Shown here: piece by piece, positions 17,500 to 24,887 of the stretch
Layout: each line of letters begins with the position of its first letter
Position numbering within the stretch: the stretch's first letter is position 1
NCBI GenBank assembly: GCA_051744845.1
Contig: JBNJDJ010000014.1
Coordinates: 1-40,767 of the forward strand
Direction: 5' to 3'
Source: JBNJDJ01 sp051744845
GTDB lineage: Bacteria > Bacillota > Clostridia > Peptostreptococcales > Acidaminobacteraceae
DNA: 40,767 bases
Notes under the pieces: generated by a model
What the model saw: only the letters and a program-made list of their open reading frames with translations
Database searches by the model: none
What the model was told of the DNA's origin: nothing
Program-made: the position numbers and the translations under genes

Positions 17500-18864
17500 T
17501 TGAGTTTACAAAAAGCACCTGAAAATAATGTTTTTTATAGAAACCAAAATTGGTATTATCCAAAAGTAGAATATGGAAAAGGTATATATTTATATGATAC
17601 TGATGGAAATGAATATATTGATGGATGTTCAGGTTCAGCTGTAGCAAATATAGGACATGGTAATTTAGAAGTTGCAGAATATACTAAAAAGCATATGGAA
17701 AAAATTGCTTTTACTCATTTATCAAGATGGACTACAACAAGTATAGAAAAAGCTGCTAAAAAAGTAGCTGACTGGGCACCAGGAGATCTAAATCATGTTT
17801 ATTTTTTATCTGGTGGTTCTGAAGGTACAGAATCTGCTATTAAATTAGCTAGACAATATTTTAAAGAAAGAGATGGAGATACTTCTAAATGGAAAATTAT
17901 CTCTAAGTGGAATTCATATCATGGTGCTACATTAGGAGCTTTATCAATGACAGGTCATATTGGTAGAAGAACAATATATGATCCGTATTTAAATGATTTT
18001 CCTAAAATTAATCAGTTTTATCATTATAGAAATAAATGGAATACAAAAACTTTATATGAAACAAGTGTAAAAGCAGCTCAAGCTCTTGAAGAAAAAATCT
18101 TAAAAATAGGTGCTGAAAATATAGCAGGATTTATTAGTGAACCAGTTATTGGTTCGGCTGCACCAGGTGTACATCCTGATAAAATATATTTCGATATGGT
18201 TAAAAAAATATGTAAAAAGTATGATATTTTATTAATTATCGATGAAGTTATGTCAGGATTTGGAAGAACTGGCGAGACTTTTGCTTGTAATCACTTTGAT
18301 TTAGTTCCAGATATTTTAGTAAGTGCTAAAGGAATGAGTAGTGGTTATACACCACTTGGATGTATAGTTGCTAATGAAGAAATTTATGATACTGTTATGA
18401 GAGATGGTAGTGGGAAATTTATTCATGGACATACTTACGCTGGAAATCCTTTATCAGCTGGAATCGGATGGAAAGTAATGGATATAATCGAAAGAGAAGG
18501 TTATATTGAAAATGCTAAAGTTCAAGGTGAGTATTTATTAGAAAAACTAAAAGAAGTTGAAAATGAAATTGATTTTATTGGTGATATAAGAGGTAAAGGG
18601 TTAATGATAGGAATTGAATTTGTAAAAGATAAAGATTCTAAAAAGCCTTTTGGAAAAGAAAAAAAAGTTAGTAATTTAGTAATGAAAAAGTGTTTTAATG
18701 AAGGTTTAATTGTTTATCCTGGAGGCGGATCTTATAATGGAATTTTAGGGGATCACATTTTATTAGCTCCTCCTATTAATATAACTAAAAAAGAAATAGA
18801 TAAATTATTTGATAAATTAAAAAAAGGTTTGATAAAAGCAAATAAGATTTTATTAAAGGAATAG
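17500..18864 (+). CDS. Class III PLP-dependent aminotransferase
   Basis: The 454-residue enzyme has the class III (omega-aminotransferase) features GGSEGTESAIKLARQY (phosphate-binding), WNSYHGATLGALSMTG, the PLP-nitrogen Asp248 in LIIDEVMSGFGRTGE and the Schiff-base Lys277 in SAKGMSSGYTPLG. It transfers an amino group from an omega- or beta-amino acid to pyruvate or 2-oxoglutarate. Paired with the BKACE gene 9 bp downstream and a TRAP importer upstream, it likely turns an imported amino carboxylate into a 3-oxo acid. The substrate cannot be told from sequence. The start is TTG 17500, one base after the permease stop, with AGGAGGT. Confidence 0.9.
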   Translation: MSLQKAPENNVFYRNQNWYYPKVEYGKGIYLYDTDGNEYIDGCSGSAVANIGHGNLEVAEYTKKHMEKIAFTHLSRWTTTSIEKAAKKVADWAPGDLNHVYFLSGGSEGTESAIKLARQYFKERDGDTSKWKIISKWNSYHGATLGALSMTGHIGRRTIYDPYLNDFPKINQFYHYRNKWNTKTLYETSVKAAQALEEKILKIGAENIAGFISEPVIGSAAPGVHPDKIYFDMVKKICKKYDILLIIDEVMSGFGRTGETFACNHFDLVPDILVSAKGMSSGYTPLGCIVANEEIYDTVMRDGSGKFIHGHTYAGNPLSAGIGWKVMDIIEREGYIENAKVQGEYLLEKLKEVENEIDFIGDIRGKGLMIGIEFVKDKDSKKPFGKEKKVSNLVMKKCFNEGLIVYPGGGSYNGILGDHILLAPPINITKKEIDKLFDKLKKGLIKANKILLKE

Positions 18865-18873
18865 TGATAAGTT

Positions 18874-19686
18874 ATGGAAAAATTAATTATTACTTTAGCT
18901 CCTACAGGTAATGTTCCTACAAAAAAATTAAATCCAAATTCTGCTCTTACAGTAGATGAAATAGTAAAAGATGTAGAAAAATGTAAAGAATTAGGAGCTT
19001 CTGTTGCTCATTTGCATGTGAGAGACGATGAATTGAAACCTACTAGTCAAAGAAGTAAATATAAAAAATTATTATCAAAAATAAAAGATAAAAATATTGA
19101 TATTATTACTCAAGTATCTACTGGAGCTAGAGGTGGAGAAAACACTGCTAAATGGCGTGGACAAATGTTAGATTTAGATGCTGATATGGCTAGTTTATCG
19201 ACAGGTTCTTCAAATTTTCCTACTAGTGCAAATGTAAATAGTCCTAAATTAATTAAAAATTTAGCATTGAAGATGAAAAAAAACAATCTAAAACCTGAGA
19301 TTGAAGTTTTTGATTCAGCTATGATTAACAATGCAAAGTATTTAGCTAAAAAGGGGATTATAAAAAAACCTTTACATTTTAATTTAGTTATGAATGTGCC
19401 AGGTTCTATTCCAGGAACAGTCAAAAACTTATTATTTTTAGTTGAAAGTTTACCTGAAAATTCAACGTGGAGTGTTTCGGGTATTGGTCATTCGCAAATA
19501 AAAATGTTAACAATGGCTATAATATTAGGAGGACACGTTAGAACAGGTTTAGAAGATGTCTTAATGTATGATAAAGATACTTATGCTACAAATGAGTTAT
19601 TAGTTAAGCGAGTTGTAAACATTGCAAATGCAGTTGGAAGAGAAATTGCTAGTCCTAAAGAAGCTAGAAAAATCCTCTCATTATAA
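18874..19686 (+). CDS. Beta-keto acid cleavage enzyme (BKACE, DUF849)
   Basis: This 270-residue TIM-barrel protein belongs to the Kce/BKACE family, which converts a 3-oxo acid plus acetyl-CoA to acetoacetate and a CoA ester. The N-terminus LIITLAPTGNVPTKK, the Zn ligands His46 and His48 in AHLHVRDD, and GGHVRTGLEDVLMYDKD (Glu227 a likely third ligand) are visible. Length is usual. It is the last gene of the TAXI-TRAP operon and is followed by a clear terminator. Specificity varies widely in this family, so the acid cleaved is unknown. Confidence 0.92.
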   Translation: MEKLIITLAPTGNVPTKKLNPNSALTVDEIVKDVEKCKELGASVAHLHVRDDELKPTSQRSKYKKLLSKIKDKNIDIITQVSTGARGGENTAKWRGQMLDLDADMASLSTGSSNFPTSANVNSPKLIKNLALKMKKNNLKPEIEVFDSAMINNAKYLAKKGIIKKPLHFNLVMNVPGSIPGTVKNLLFLVESLPENSTWSVSGIGHSQIKMLTMAIILGGHVRTGLEDVLMYDKDTYATNELLVKRVVNIANAVGREIASPKEARKILSL

Positions 19687-19696
19687 TATATAAATT

Positions 19697-19742
19697 CAAA
19701 GACATCTGATTTAATATAAATTAGGTGTCTTTGTTTATATTT
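19697..19742 (+). terminator. Terminator of the TAXI-TRAP/BKACE operon
   Basis: An 11-bp stem (CAAAGACATCT 19697-19707 with AGGTGTCTTTG 19723-19733, one T·G pair) with an A+T loop is followed by TTTATATTTAATT, 10 bp after the BKACE stop. Confidence 0.75.
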
Positions 19743-19753
19743 AATTATATATT

Positions 19754-19782
19754 TTGAATAATTTGGTAATTTAATATATACT
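19754..19782 (+). promoter_or_regulatory. Sigma-A-type promoter of the Card1-like gene
   Basis: TTGAAT (19754-19759) and TATACT (19777-19782) are spaced 17 bp apart and lie about 50 bp before the ATG at 19832, just after the preceding terminator. This gives the nuclease gene its own transcription unit. Confidence 0.6.
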
Positions 19783-19831
19783 AAATATATAAGAATTTGA
19801 TAGTAAATTTACAATTAAAATGGAGGAATAT

Positions 19832-20986
19832 ATGAAAAAGGAAAAAGTTTTATACTTTTATTTAACTCAATATTATTTACCTGCACTTATACCAATAAAA
19901 TTTTATAATATTGATAGAGTTATTATTATTAGAAATAGAGGGGAATTTTATTATAACAAATATAAAGATTTTAGAGAAACAATCACATCTGAAAAAGAGT
20001 CTATAAAAGTAGAACAAAGAGTTATTGATGAATTAGAAGATTTTAACAATATTATTGAAAAAGATCAAAATAGAGTAAATTTTATTTTTTTCAATGAGGA
20101 TTTAGGTATAGAATCATTTTATTTACATGAGATTGCTATAAAAAATTATGTTACTAGAGTAATAGTTTCTCAAAAGAGTTCTAAACTCATTGAATTGAAA
20201 AATTTCAAGAAAAAAATATATAATGTTAAAGATATAGCTTTAAATATTGATAATTTTATTGAAAATTTTGGTGGAGAAATAGCAAATCATAATACAGAAA
20301 TTTTTTCAACAAAAGTTGTTAATAGATTTATAGATTGGATAATAGCTAATCCAGATAAATGGCATAATTTAAATGTTTATTTATTTAAAAAGTCTAAAAG
20401 GTTTGTAATTCCTAAATTTAGAAATGCAAATTATTGTACTATTTATTTAAATAAAGTACATAAAAAAACAAAAAATTATATGTATGAATTTTTACATTTC
20501 TTAAAAGATATTGAAGCTATTGATTTTTATAGAAAAAAACATAAAATTAAAATAGTTTATAAAGATAAAGGAATTGAAAATATATTTAAAAAACCTGGTA
20601 GTTGGTTAGAAGCACTTGTATTAAGAGTTTTAAAGAGTATTAAAGAGGTTACTGAAGTTAAAGCAAGTGTTGAGTTTTTTTGGGATGGGAATTTACAAAA
20701 AGTTAAAAATGAACTTGATATTTTAGCTATAGAAGAACACCAAATGATATGTATTTCATGTAAAGATACAAATAATTATGGTAAAGAAGCTTTAAATGAA
20801 TTAGATGTTTATTCCAAAAAGATTGGTGGTAGAAACGTAAGGAAATTTTTAGTAGTTACAGAAGATCCATATTATGAATTTGATTTAGAACGAAGTAAAA
20901 ATATGGGAATTGAAATAATTAAATATGAAAATGATTATGGAGAATTAGTTAGTAATTTATATAATCATATTATTGATGATGAATAG
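19832..20986 (+). CDS. Card1/Can2-like nuclease (DUF1887), stand-alone
   Basis: The 384-residue protein has an N-terminal Rossmann-like domain (about 1-130, CARF-like position), a middle part and a C-terminal restriction-endonuclease-fold domain from about 255. Family marks are KKPGSWLEALVL (Glu260), NELDIL (Asp296) and ICISCKD (Ser309, Lys311), then ALNELDVYSKKIGG. Known Card1/Can2 proteins are activated by cyclic tetra-adenylate from type III CRISPR systems and cut nucleic acid. Here no CRISPR or Cas gene lies within the window. The first ATG (19820) contains its own ribosome site, so I chose 19832, which follows TGGAGGA. It is flanked by its own promoter and terminator. Confidence 0.75.
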   Translation: MKKEKVLYFYLTQYYLPALIPIKFYNIDRVIIIRNRGEFYYNKYKDFRETITSEKESIKVEQRVIDELEDFNNIIEKDQNRVNFIFFNEDLGIESFYLHEIAIKNYVTRVIVSQKSSKLIELKNFKKKIYNVKDIALNIDNFIENFGGEIANHNTEIFSTKVVNRFIDWIIANPDKWHNLNVYLFKKSKRFVIPKFRNANYCTIYLNKVHKKTKNYMYEFLHFLKDIEAIDFYRKKHKIKIVYKDKGIENIFKKPGSWLEALVLRVLKSIKEVTEVKASVEFFWDGNLQKVKNELDILAIEEHQMICISCKDTNNYGKEALNELDVYSKKIGGRNVRKFLVVTEDPYYEFDLERSKNMGIEIIKYENDYGELVSNLYNHIIDDE

Positions 20987-21010
20987 AAGAGTTTCTCTTC
21001 TATTTTTTAT
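20983..21010 (+). terminator. Terminator of the Card1-like gene
   Basis: A perfect 9-bp stem (ATAGAAGAG 20983-20991 with CTCTTCTAT 20995-21003) and a 3-nt loop are followed by TTTTTATTAT. The hairpin overlaps the stop codon. Confidence 0.85.
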
Positions 21011-21033
21011 TATAATTTTTTGAAAATTCATTT

Positions 21034-21048
21034 AAAAAAACGTTTTCT
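21034..21048 (+). promoter_or_regulatory. Possible cre-like catabolite control site
   Basis: A 15-bp stretch centred on the CG at 21041-21042 (A-run, CG, TTTTCT) fits the cre consensus WTGNAANCGNWNNCW except for the T and G near the left end. It also contains the palindrome AAAACGTTTT. It lies about 50 bp upstream of the mglB promoter. The match is imperfect and A+T-rich sequence raises the chance rate. Confidence 0.3.
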
Positions 21049-21084
21049 TCAATAAATTGTATAAACATATCAAATTATTGTCCT

Positions 21085-21118
21085 ATATATTGCTATTATT
21101 TTAATATATTGCTATACT
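21085..21118 (+). promoter_or_regulatory. mglB: mglB promoter with overlapping direct repeat
   Basis: TTGCTA (21090-21095) and TATACT (21113-21118) are 17 bp apart, a good sigma-A-type promoter about 50 bp before the mglB start. A 12-bp direct repeat ATATATTGCTAT occurs at 21085-21096 and again at 21104-21115, so one copy covers each hexamer. The repeat could be a regulator site or may only reflect the two similar promoter elements. Confidence 0.55.
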
Positions 21119-21165
21119 TTATTTATCGAGGAATTAATTAATAGATTATGGAAAGGGAGATGTAT

Positions 21166-22215
21166 ATGAATATGAAAAAGATTTTAGCAATAACATTAAT
21201 TTTAGTGTTGTCTCTAAGCGTTGTGGCTTGCGGCCAAGATGGAGATACTTCTGATGGCGGCGGGGAAAACGCTTCCGAATTACCTAAAATTGGTGTAACA
21301 ATTTATAAGTTTGATGACAATTTCATGTCTTTTGTAAGAAGATCAATTGAAACACGAGCTGAAGGAAAAGCTGAACTTATTTTAAATGATTCACAAAATT
21401 CTCAAGCTAAACAAAATGAACAAGTAGATATGATGCTTTCTAAAGGTGTCGGAGCTTTAGCTATTAACTTAGTAGACCCTCAAGCGGCATCATCAATTGT
21501 TGATAAAGCTAAGAATGAAGACATTCCAGTTGTATTCTTTAATAAAGAGCCTAAATTAGAAACTTTAAAAAGTTATGAAGATTCAGTTTATGTAGGAACT
21601 AAATCAGAAGAATCAGGAATTATGCAAGGTAAAATTGTTGCTGATGCATGGAAAGATAATCCTGAGTGGGATAAAAATGGTGACGGAGTTATGCAATACG
21701 TATTATTAAAAGGTGAACCAGGACATCCTGACGCTGAAGCGCGTACTAAGTATGTAATTGAATCTGCTAAAGAAAAAGGTGTAGAAGTAGAAGAATTAGA
21801 ATTACAAACAGGTATGTGGGATTCTGTAAAAGCTAAAGAGTTACTTGACTCATGGTTATCTAAACATGGTGAATCAATTGAGTTTGTTATAGCAAATAAC
21901 GATGCTATGGCATTAGGTGCTATTTCAGCATTAGAGCAAAATGGATACTTTAAAGATGATAAATTTATGCCAGTAGTTGGTGTTGATGCAATTCCAGATG
22001 CTTTAAGTGAATTAGAAGAAGGTACATTAGTTGGTACTGTATTAAATGATGCAAAAGGACAAGGAGCAGCTACTTTAGATGCAGCTATAAATGCAGCTAA
22101 TGGTAAGGACTTTACTGCAGGTACAGAGTATGAAATAAAAGACAAGTCAATTAGAGTTCCATACGTTCCAATAACTCAAGATAATATTGATGTAGCAAGA
22201 AGTGCTTATGAATAA
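21166..22215 (+). CDS. mglB: Galactose/methyl-galactoside ABC transporter binding lipoprotein MglB
   Basis: The protein of about 349 residues has a lipoprotein signal (lipobox VVAC), then PKIGVTIYKFDDNFMS, close to the MglB opening. It carries the Ca-binding loop DKNGDG followed by VLLKGEPGHPDAEART, diagnostic for MglB, and NNDAMALGAISAL for sugar contact. It binds galactose, glucose or methyl-galactosides for MglA/MglC. Of several in-frame ATGs (21148, 21160, 21166, 21172), 21166 has the best spacing from AAGGGAG. A GH42 beta-galactosidase gene lies downstream, consistent with galactoside use. A hairpin after the stop probably sets its higher expression. Confidence 0.93.
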   Translation: MNMKKILAITLILVLSLSVVACGQDGDTSDGGGENASELPKIGVTIYKFDDNFMSFVRRSIETRAEGKAELILNDSQNSQAKQNEQVDMMLSKGVGALAINLVDPQAASSIVDKAKNEDIPVVFFNKEPKLETLKSYEDSVYVGTKSEESGIMQGKIVADAWKDNPEWDKNGDGVMQYVLLKGEPGHPDAEARTKYVIESAKEKGVEVEELELQTGMWDSVKAKELLDSWLSKHGESIEFVIANNDAMALGAISALEQNGYFKDDKFMPVVGVDAIPDALSELEEGTLVGTVLNDAKGQGAATLDAAINAANGKDFTAGTEYEIKDKSIRVPYVPITQDNIDVARSAYE

Positions 22216-22227
22216 AAATTAATTTAA

Positions 22228-22256
22228 GTTGAGATGTGTAATGCGTCTCAACTTTC
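22228..22256 (+). terminator. Partial terminator/hairpin after mglB
   Basis: A 9-bp stem (GTTGAGATG 22228-22236 with CGTCTCAAC 22244-22252, one T·G pair) is followed by TTTCTT. Its place between the binding protein and the ATPase genes fits partial termination that lowers mglAC relative to mglB. Confidence 0.6.
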
Positions 22257-22318
22257 TTAAAGAATTTAAAGGAAAAGAAAAATATAGAAATATAAACCTC
22301 ATTGAAGGGAGGATCGTA

Positions 22319-23821
22319 TTGAATAAAGGAAAATATTTATTAGAGATGAAAGGCATTTCAAAAGGGTTTCCAGGTGTGCAAGCACTTGATAAAGTTAATC
22401 TTAATGTAAAACCTGGTACTGTTCATGCTTTAATGGGAGAAAATGGTGCAGGAAAATCTACATTAATGAAATGTTTATTTGGAATTTATGAAAAAGATGA
22501 AGGAGAAATTTTATTAGAAGGCGAAAAAATTGAATTTCAATCATCATCAGATGCACTACAATCTGGTGTATCAATGGTACATCAAGAATTAAATCAAGTG
22601 TTAACTACTAGAGTTATGGATAATATTTGGTTAGGACGTTTCCCAACTGGTTCGTTTTTTGTAGATGAAAAAAAGATGTATGAAGAAACACTTAAGATTT
22701 TTAAAAACTTAGATATCGATCTAGATCCTAGAGCAAATATAGGGAATCTAGCAGTTTCACAAAAACAAATGGTGGAAATTGCTAAAGCTGTTTCTTATGA
22801 TTCAAAAATACTTGTTATGGATGAGCCGACTTCTTCCCTTACTGATAAAGAAGTTGATCATTTATTTAGAATTATAAATAATCTAAAAGCTCAAGGAGTT
22901 GGAATTATATATATTTCTCATAAAATGAAAGAACTTGATGAAATTGCTGATCAAGTAACTATTTTAAGAGATGGAGAGTATATTACTACAAGAGATATTA
23001 AAAATATAACTACTGATGAAGTTGTTAATTTAATGGTAGGTAGAGATTTATCAAATAGATTTCCTGAAAAAGAAAATACTCCAAAAGAAGTAATTATGAA
23101 AGTAGATAATTTAACTGGTGAAAATCAACCAACTATCAAAGATATTTCTTTTGAACTACGAAAAGGGGAAATTTTAGGAGTGGCAGGTCTTGTTGGAGCT
23201 AAAAGAACTGATGTATTAGAAACCATTTTTGGTGTTAGAGAAAAATCAAAAGGAGAGATTTTCTTACATGGTAAAAAGGTTGAAAATTCCAATCCAAATG
23301 ATTCAATAAAAAATGGATTTGCTTTAGTTACTGAAGAAAGACGGGAAACAGGGATTTTTTCTGATTTAAATGTTGCTTTTAATTCAATCATTAGTAATGT
23401 ACATAGTTATCAAGGATCTGTAGGATTATTAAAAGATAAAAATATGAGAAAAGATGTTGACTGGGTAATTGATAGTATGAGTGTTAAAACGCCATCTCAT
23501 AAGACACCTATGAAATCATTATCAGGTGGTAATCAGCAAAAAGTAATTGTAGGTAGATGGCTACTGACTAGTCCAGAAATATTATTATTAGATGAACCTA
23601 CACGAGGTATAGATGTTGGAGCTAAATTTGAAATATATAAATTAATGATAGAATTAGCGAAAGAAGATAAAGGTGTAATGATGGTTTCATCAGAAATGCC
23701 AGAATTATTAGGTGTAACTGATAGAATTATGGTTATGAGTAATGGTAAATTAGCTGGGATTGTTAATACAGATGAGACAAATCAAGAAGAAATCTTGAAG
23801 TTATCATCTAAATATTTATAA
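22319..23821 (+). CDS. mglA: Galactose/methyl-galactoside ABC transporter ATPase MglA
   Basis: This sugar-transport ATPase of about 500 residues has two fused nucleotide-binding domains. The first has Walker A GENGAGKST (residues 40-48) and Walker B ILVMDEPTSSL. The second has a degenerate P-loop (GLVGAKRTD) with the signature LSGGNQQKVIVGRWL and LLLDEPTRGIDVGAK. This is the normal MglA/RbsA/XylG pattern. The frame is open from 22229, but the TTG at 22319 follows GGGAGG and gives the usual length and N-terminus. It pairs with mglB and mglC. Confidence 0.93.
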   Translation: MNKGKYLLEMKGISKGFPGVQALDKVNLNVKPGTVHALMGENGAGKSTLMKCLFGIYEKDEGEILLEGEKIEFQSSSDALQSGVSMVHQELNQVLTTRVMDNIWLGRFPTGSFFVDEKKMYEETLKIFKNLDIDLDPRANIGNLAVSQKQMVEIAKAVSYDSKILVMDEPTSSLTDKEVDHLFRIINNLKAQGVGIIYISHKMKELDEIADQVTILRDGEYITTRDIKNITTDEVVNLMVGRDLSNRFPEKENTPKEVIMKVDNLTGENQPTIKDISFELRKGEILGVAGLVGAKRTDVLETIFGVREKSKGEIFLHGKKVENSNPNDSIKNGFALVTEERRETGIFSDLNVAFNSIISNVHSYQGSVGLLKDKNMRKDVDWVIDSMSVKTPSHKTPMKSLSGGNQQKVIVGRWLLTSPEILLLDEPTRGIDVGAKFEIYKLMIELAKEDKGVMMVSSEMPELLGVTDRIMVMSNGKLAGIVNTDETNQEEILKLSSKYL

Positions 23822-23834
23822 GAATGGAGGAAAA

Positions 23835-24845
23835 ATGTCTGAAAAGTTAGCAAGGTTAAAAGAAAGAGGTTTGAAAAATTTTATTATAAATAATGCAATA
23901 GCATTCGTGTTATTAGGTTTATTAGGAGTAATTATTGCAATATCTCCTGATTTTGTAACAGTTCGGAATTTTAAAAATATTTTACAGCAATCATCTACTA
24001 GAGTTATTATGGCACTAGGTGTAGGTAGTATTATAGTAGCAAAGGGTACTGATTTATCTTTAGGTAGACAAATTGGTTTAGCAGCAGTAATATCAGCTTC
24101 ACTTTTACAAGCGCCAGATTACGCTTATAGAATGTATCCAGATTTACAAGTTTTACCACTATGGGTGCCAATAGTTGGAGTTATGTTAGTAACAGGTTTT
24201 TTTAGTTTTATTAATGGATTTGTTATAGCAAAATTTAAAGTAGATCCATTTATTCAAACATTAGGTATGATGATTATTGTTTATGGAGTAAACTCATTAT
24301 ATTTTGATAGACCACCTTATGGTGCTCAACCAATAGGAGGGTTAGATAAAAGATTTGCAGAGTTAGCTCAGGGTACAGTTTTTGGTATGCCTAAATTAAT
24401 TATATTTGCTACAATTGCTGTAGTATTAATGTGGGTAATTTGGAATAAAACCATATTTGGTAAAAATATATTTGCAATTGGAGGTAATTCAGAAGCAGCT
24501 TTAGTCTCAGGTGTAAATGTATTTAAAAATTTATTATTAGTTTATACTATGGCTGGATTTTTATATGGTTTTGCAGGAGCATTAGAAGGTGCAAGAATTG
24601 GTTCTGCAACAAGTAATACTGGTTTAATGTATGAGTTAGATGCTATTTCTGCATGTATAGTAGGTGGATTATCATTTGATGGTGGTATTGGTAGTATAGC
24701 TGGAATTGTAAGTGGTGTACTTATATTCCAAGTTATAGCATATGGTTTATCTTATATAGGTGTAAGTCCATATATGCAATATATTATTAAAGGTTTAATT
24801 ATAATTATAGCTGTAGCTATTGATAGTCAAAAACACAGAAACTAA
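23835..24845 (+). CDS. mglC: Galactose/methyl-galactoside ABC transporter permease MglC
   Basis: This 336-residue membrane protein of the MglC/RbsC family has about nine membrane segments. IIVAKGTDLSLGRQIGLAAV and GKNIFAIGGNSEAALVSGVN are characteristic (the latter is the EAA-like loop touching MglA). The ATG follows TGGAGG and is 13 bp after mglA. It ends just before a GC-rich terminator hairpin. Confidence 0.93.
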   Translation: MSEKLARLKERGLKNFIINNAIAFVLLGLLGVIIAISPDFVTVRNFKNILQQSSTRVIMALGVGSIIVAKGTDLSLGRQIGLAAVISASLLQAPDYAYRMYPDLQVLPLWVPIVGVMLVTGFFSFINGFVIAKFKVDPFIQTLGMMIIVYGVNSLYFDRPPYGAQPIGGLDKRFAELAQGTVFGMPKLIIFATIAVVLMWVIWNKTIFGKNIFAIGGNSEAALVSGVNVFKNLLLVYTMAGFLYGFAGALEGARIGSATSNTGLMYELDAISACIVGGLSFDGGIGSIAGIVSGVLIFQVIAYGLSYIGVSPYMQYIIKGLIIIIAVAIDSQKHRN

Positions 24846-24848
24846 TAT

Positions 24849-24871
24849 AAAAGGCCGTAAGGCCTTTTTAT
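24849..24871 (+). terminator. Terminator after mglC
   Basis: A perfect 8-bp stem AAAAGGCC/GGCCTTTT with loop GTAA (24849-24868) merges into a T-run. Only about 17 bases remain before the GH42 start, so downstream genes depend on read-through or on a promoter inside mglC. Confidence 0.75.
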
Positions 24872-24887
24872 AATTTAAGGAGGTAAA

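Noticed and set aside
21036..21047. LacI-family operator (AAAACGTTTT palindrome)
   Set aside because: No LacI-type regulator gene is in the window and a two-component regulator is; the site is listed only as a weak cre-like element.
19687..21165. CRISPR array or cas genes near the Card1-like nuclease
   Set aside because: The flanking gaps are under 180 bp and contain only terminators and promoters; no spaced repeats are present.
21588..22145. A 185-codon open frame on the minus strand inside mglB
   Set aside because: It is antisense to a clear MglB, has a low-complexity Ser/Pro/Ala composition typical of shadow frames, and no ribosome site or family motif.
22229..22318. Extended N-terminus for MglA from ATG 22229
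   Set aside because: It would start inside the hairpin after mglB and add 30 residues not seen in the family; TTG 22319 has GGGAGG and the normal length.
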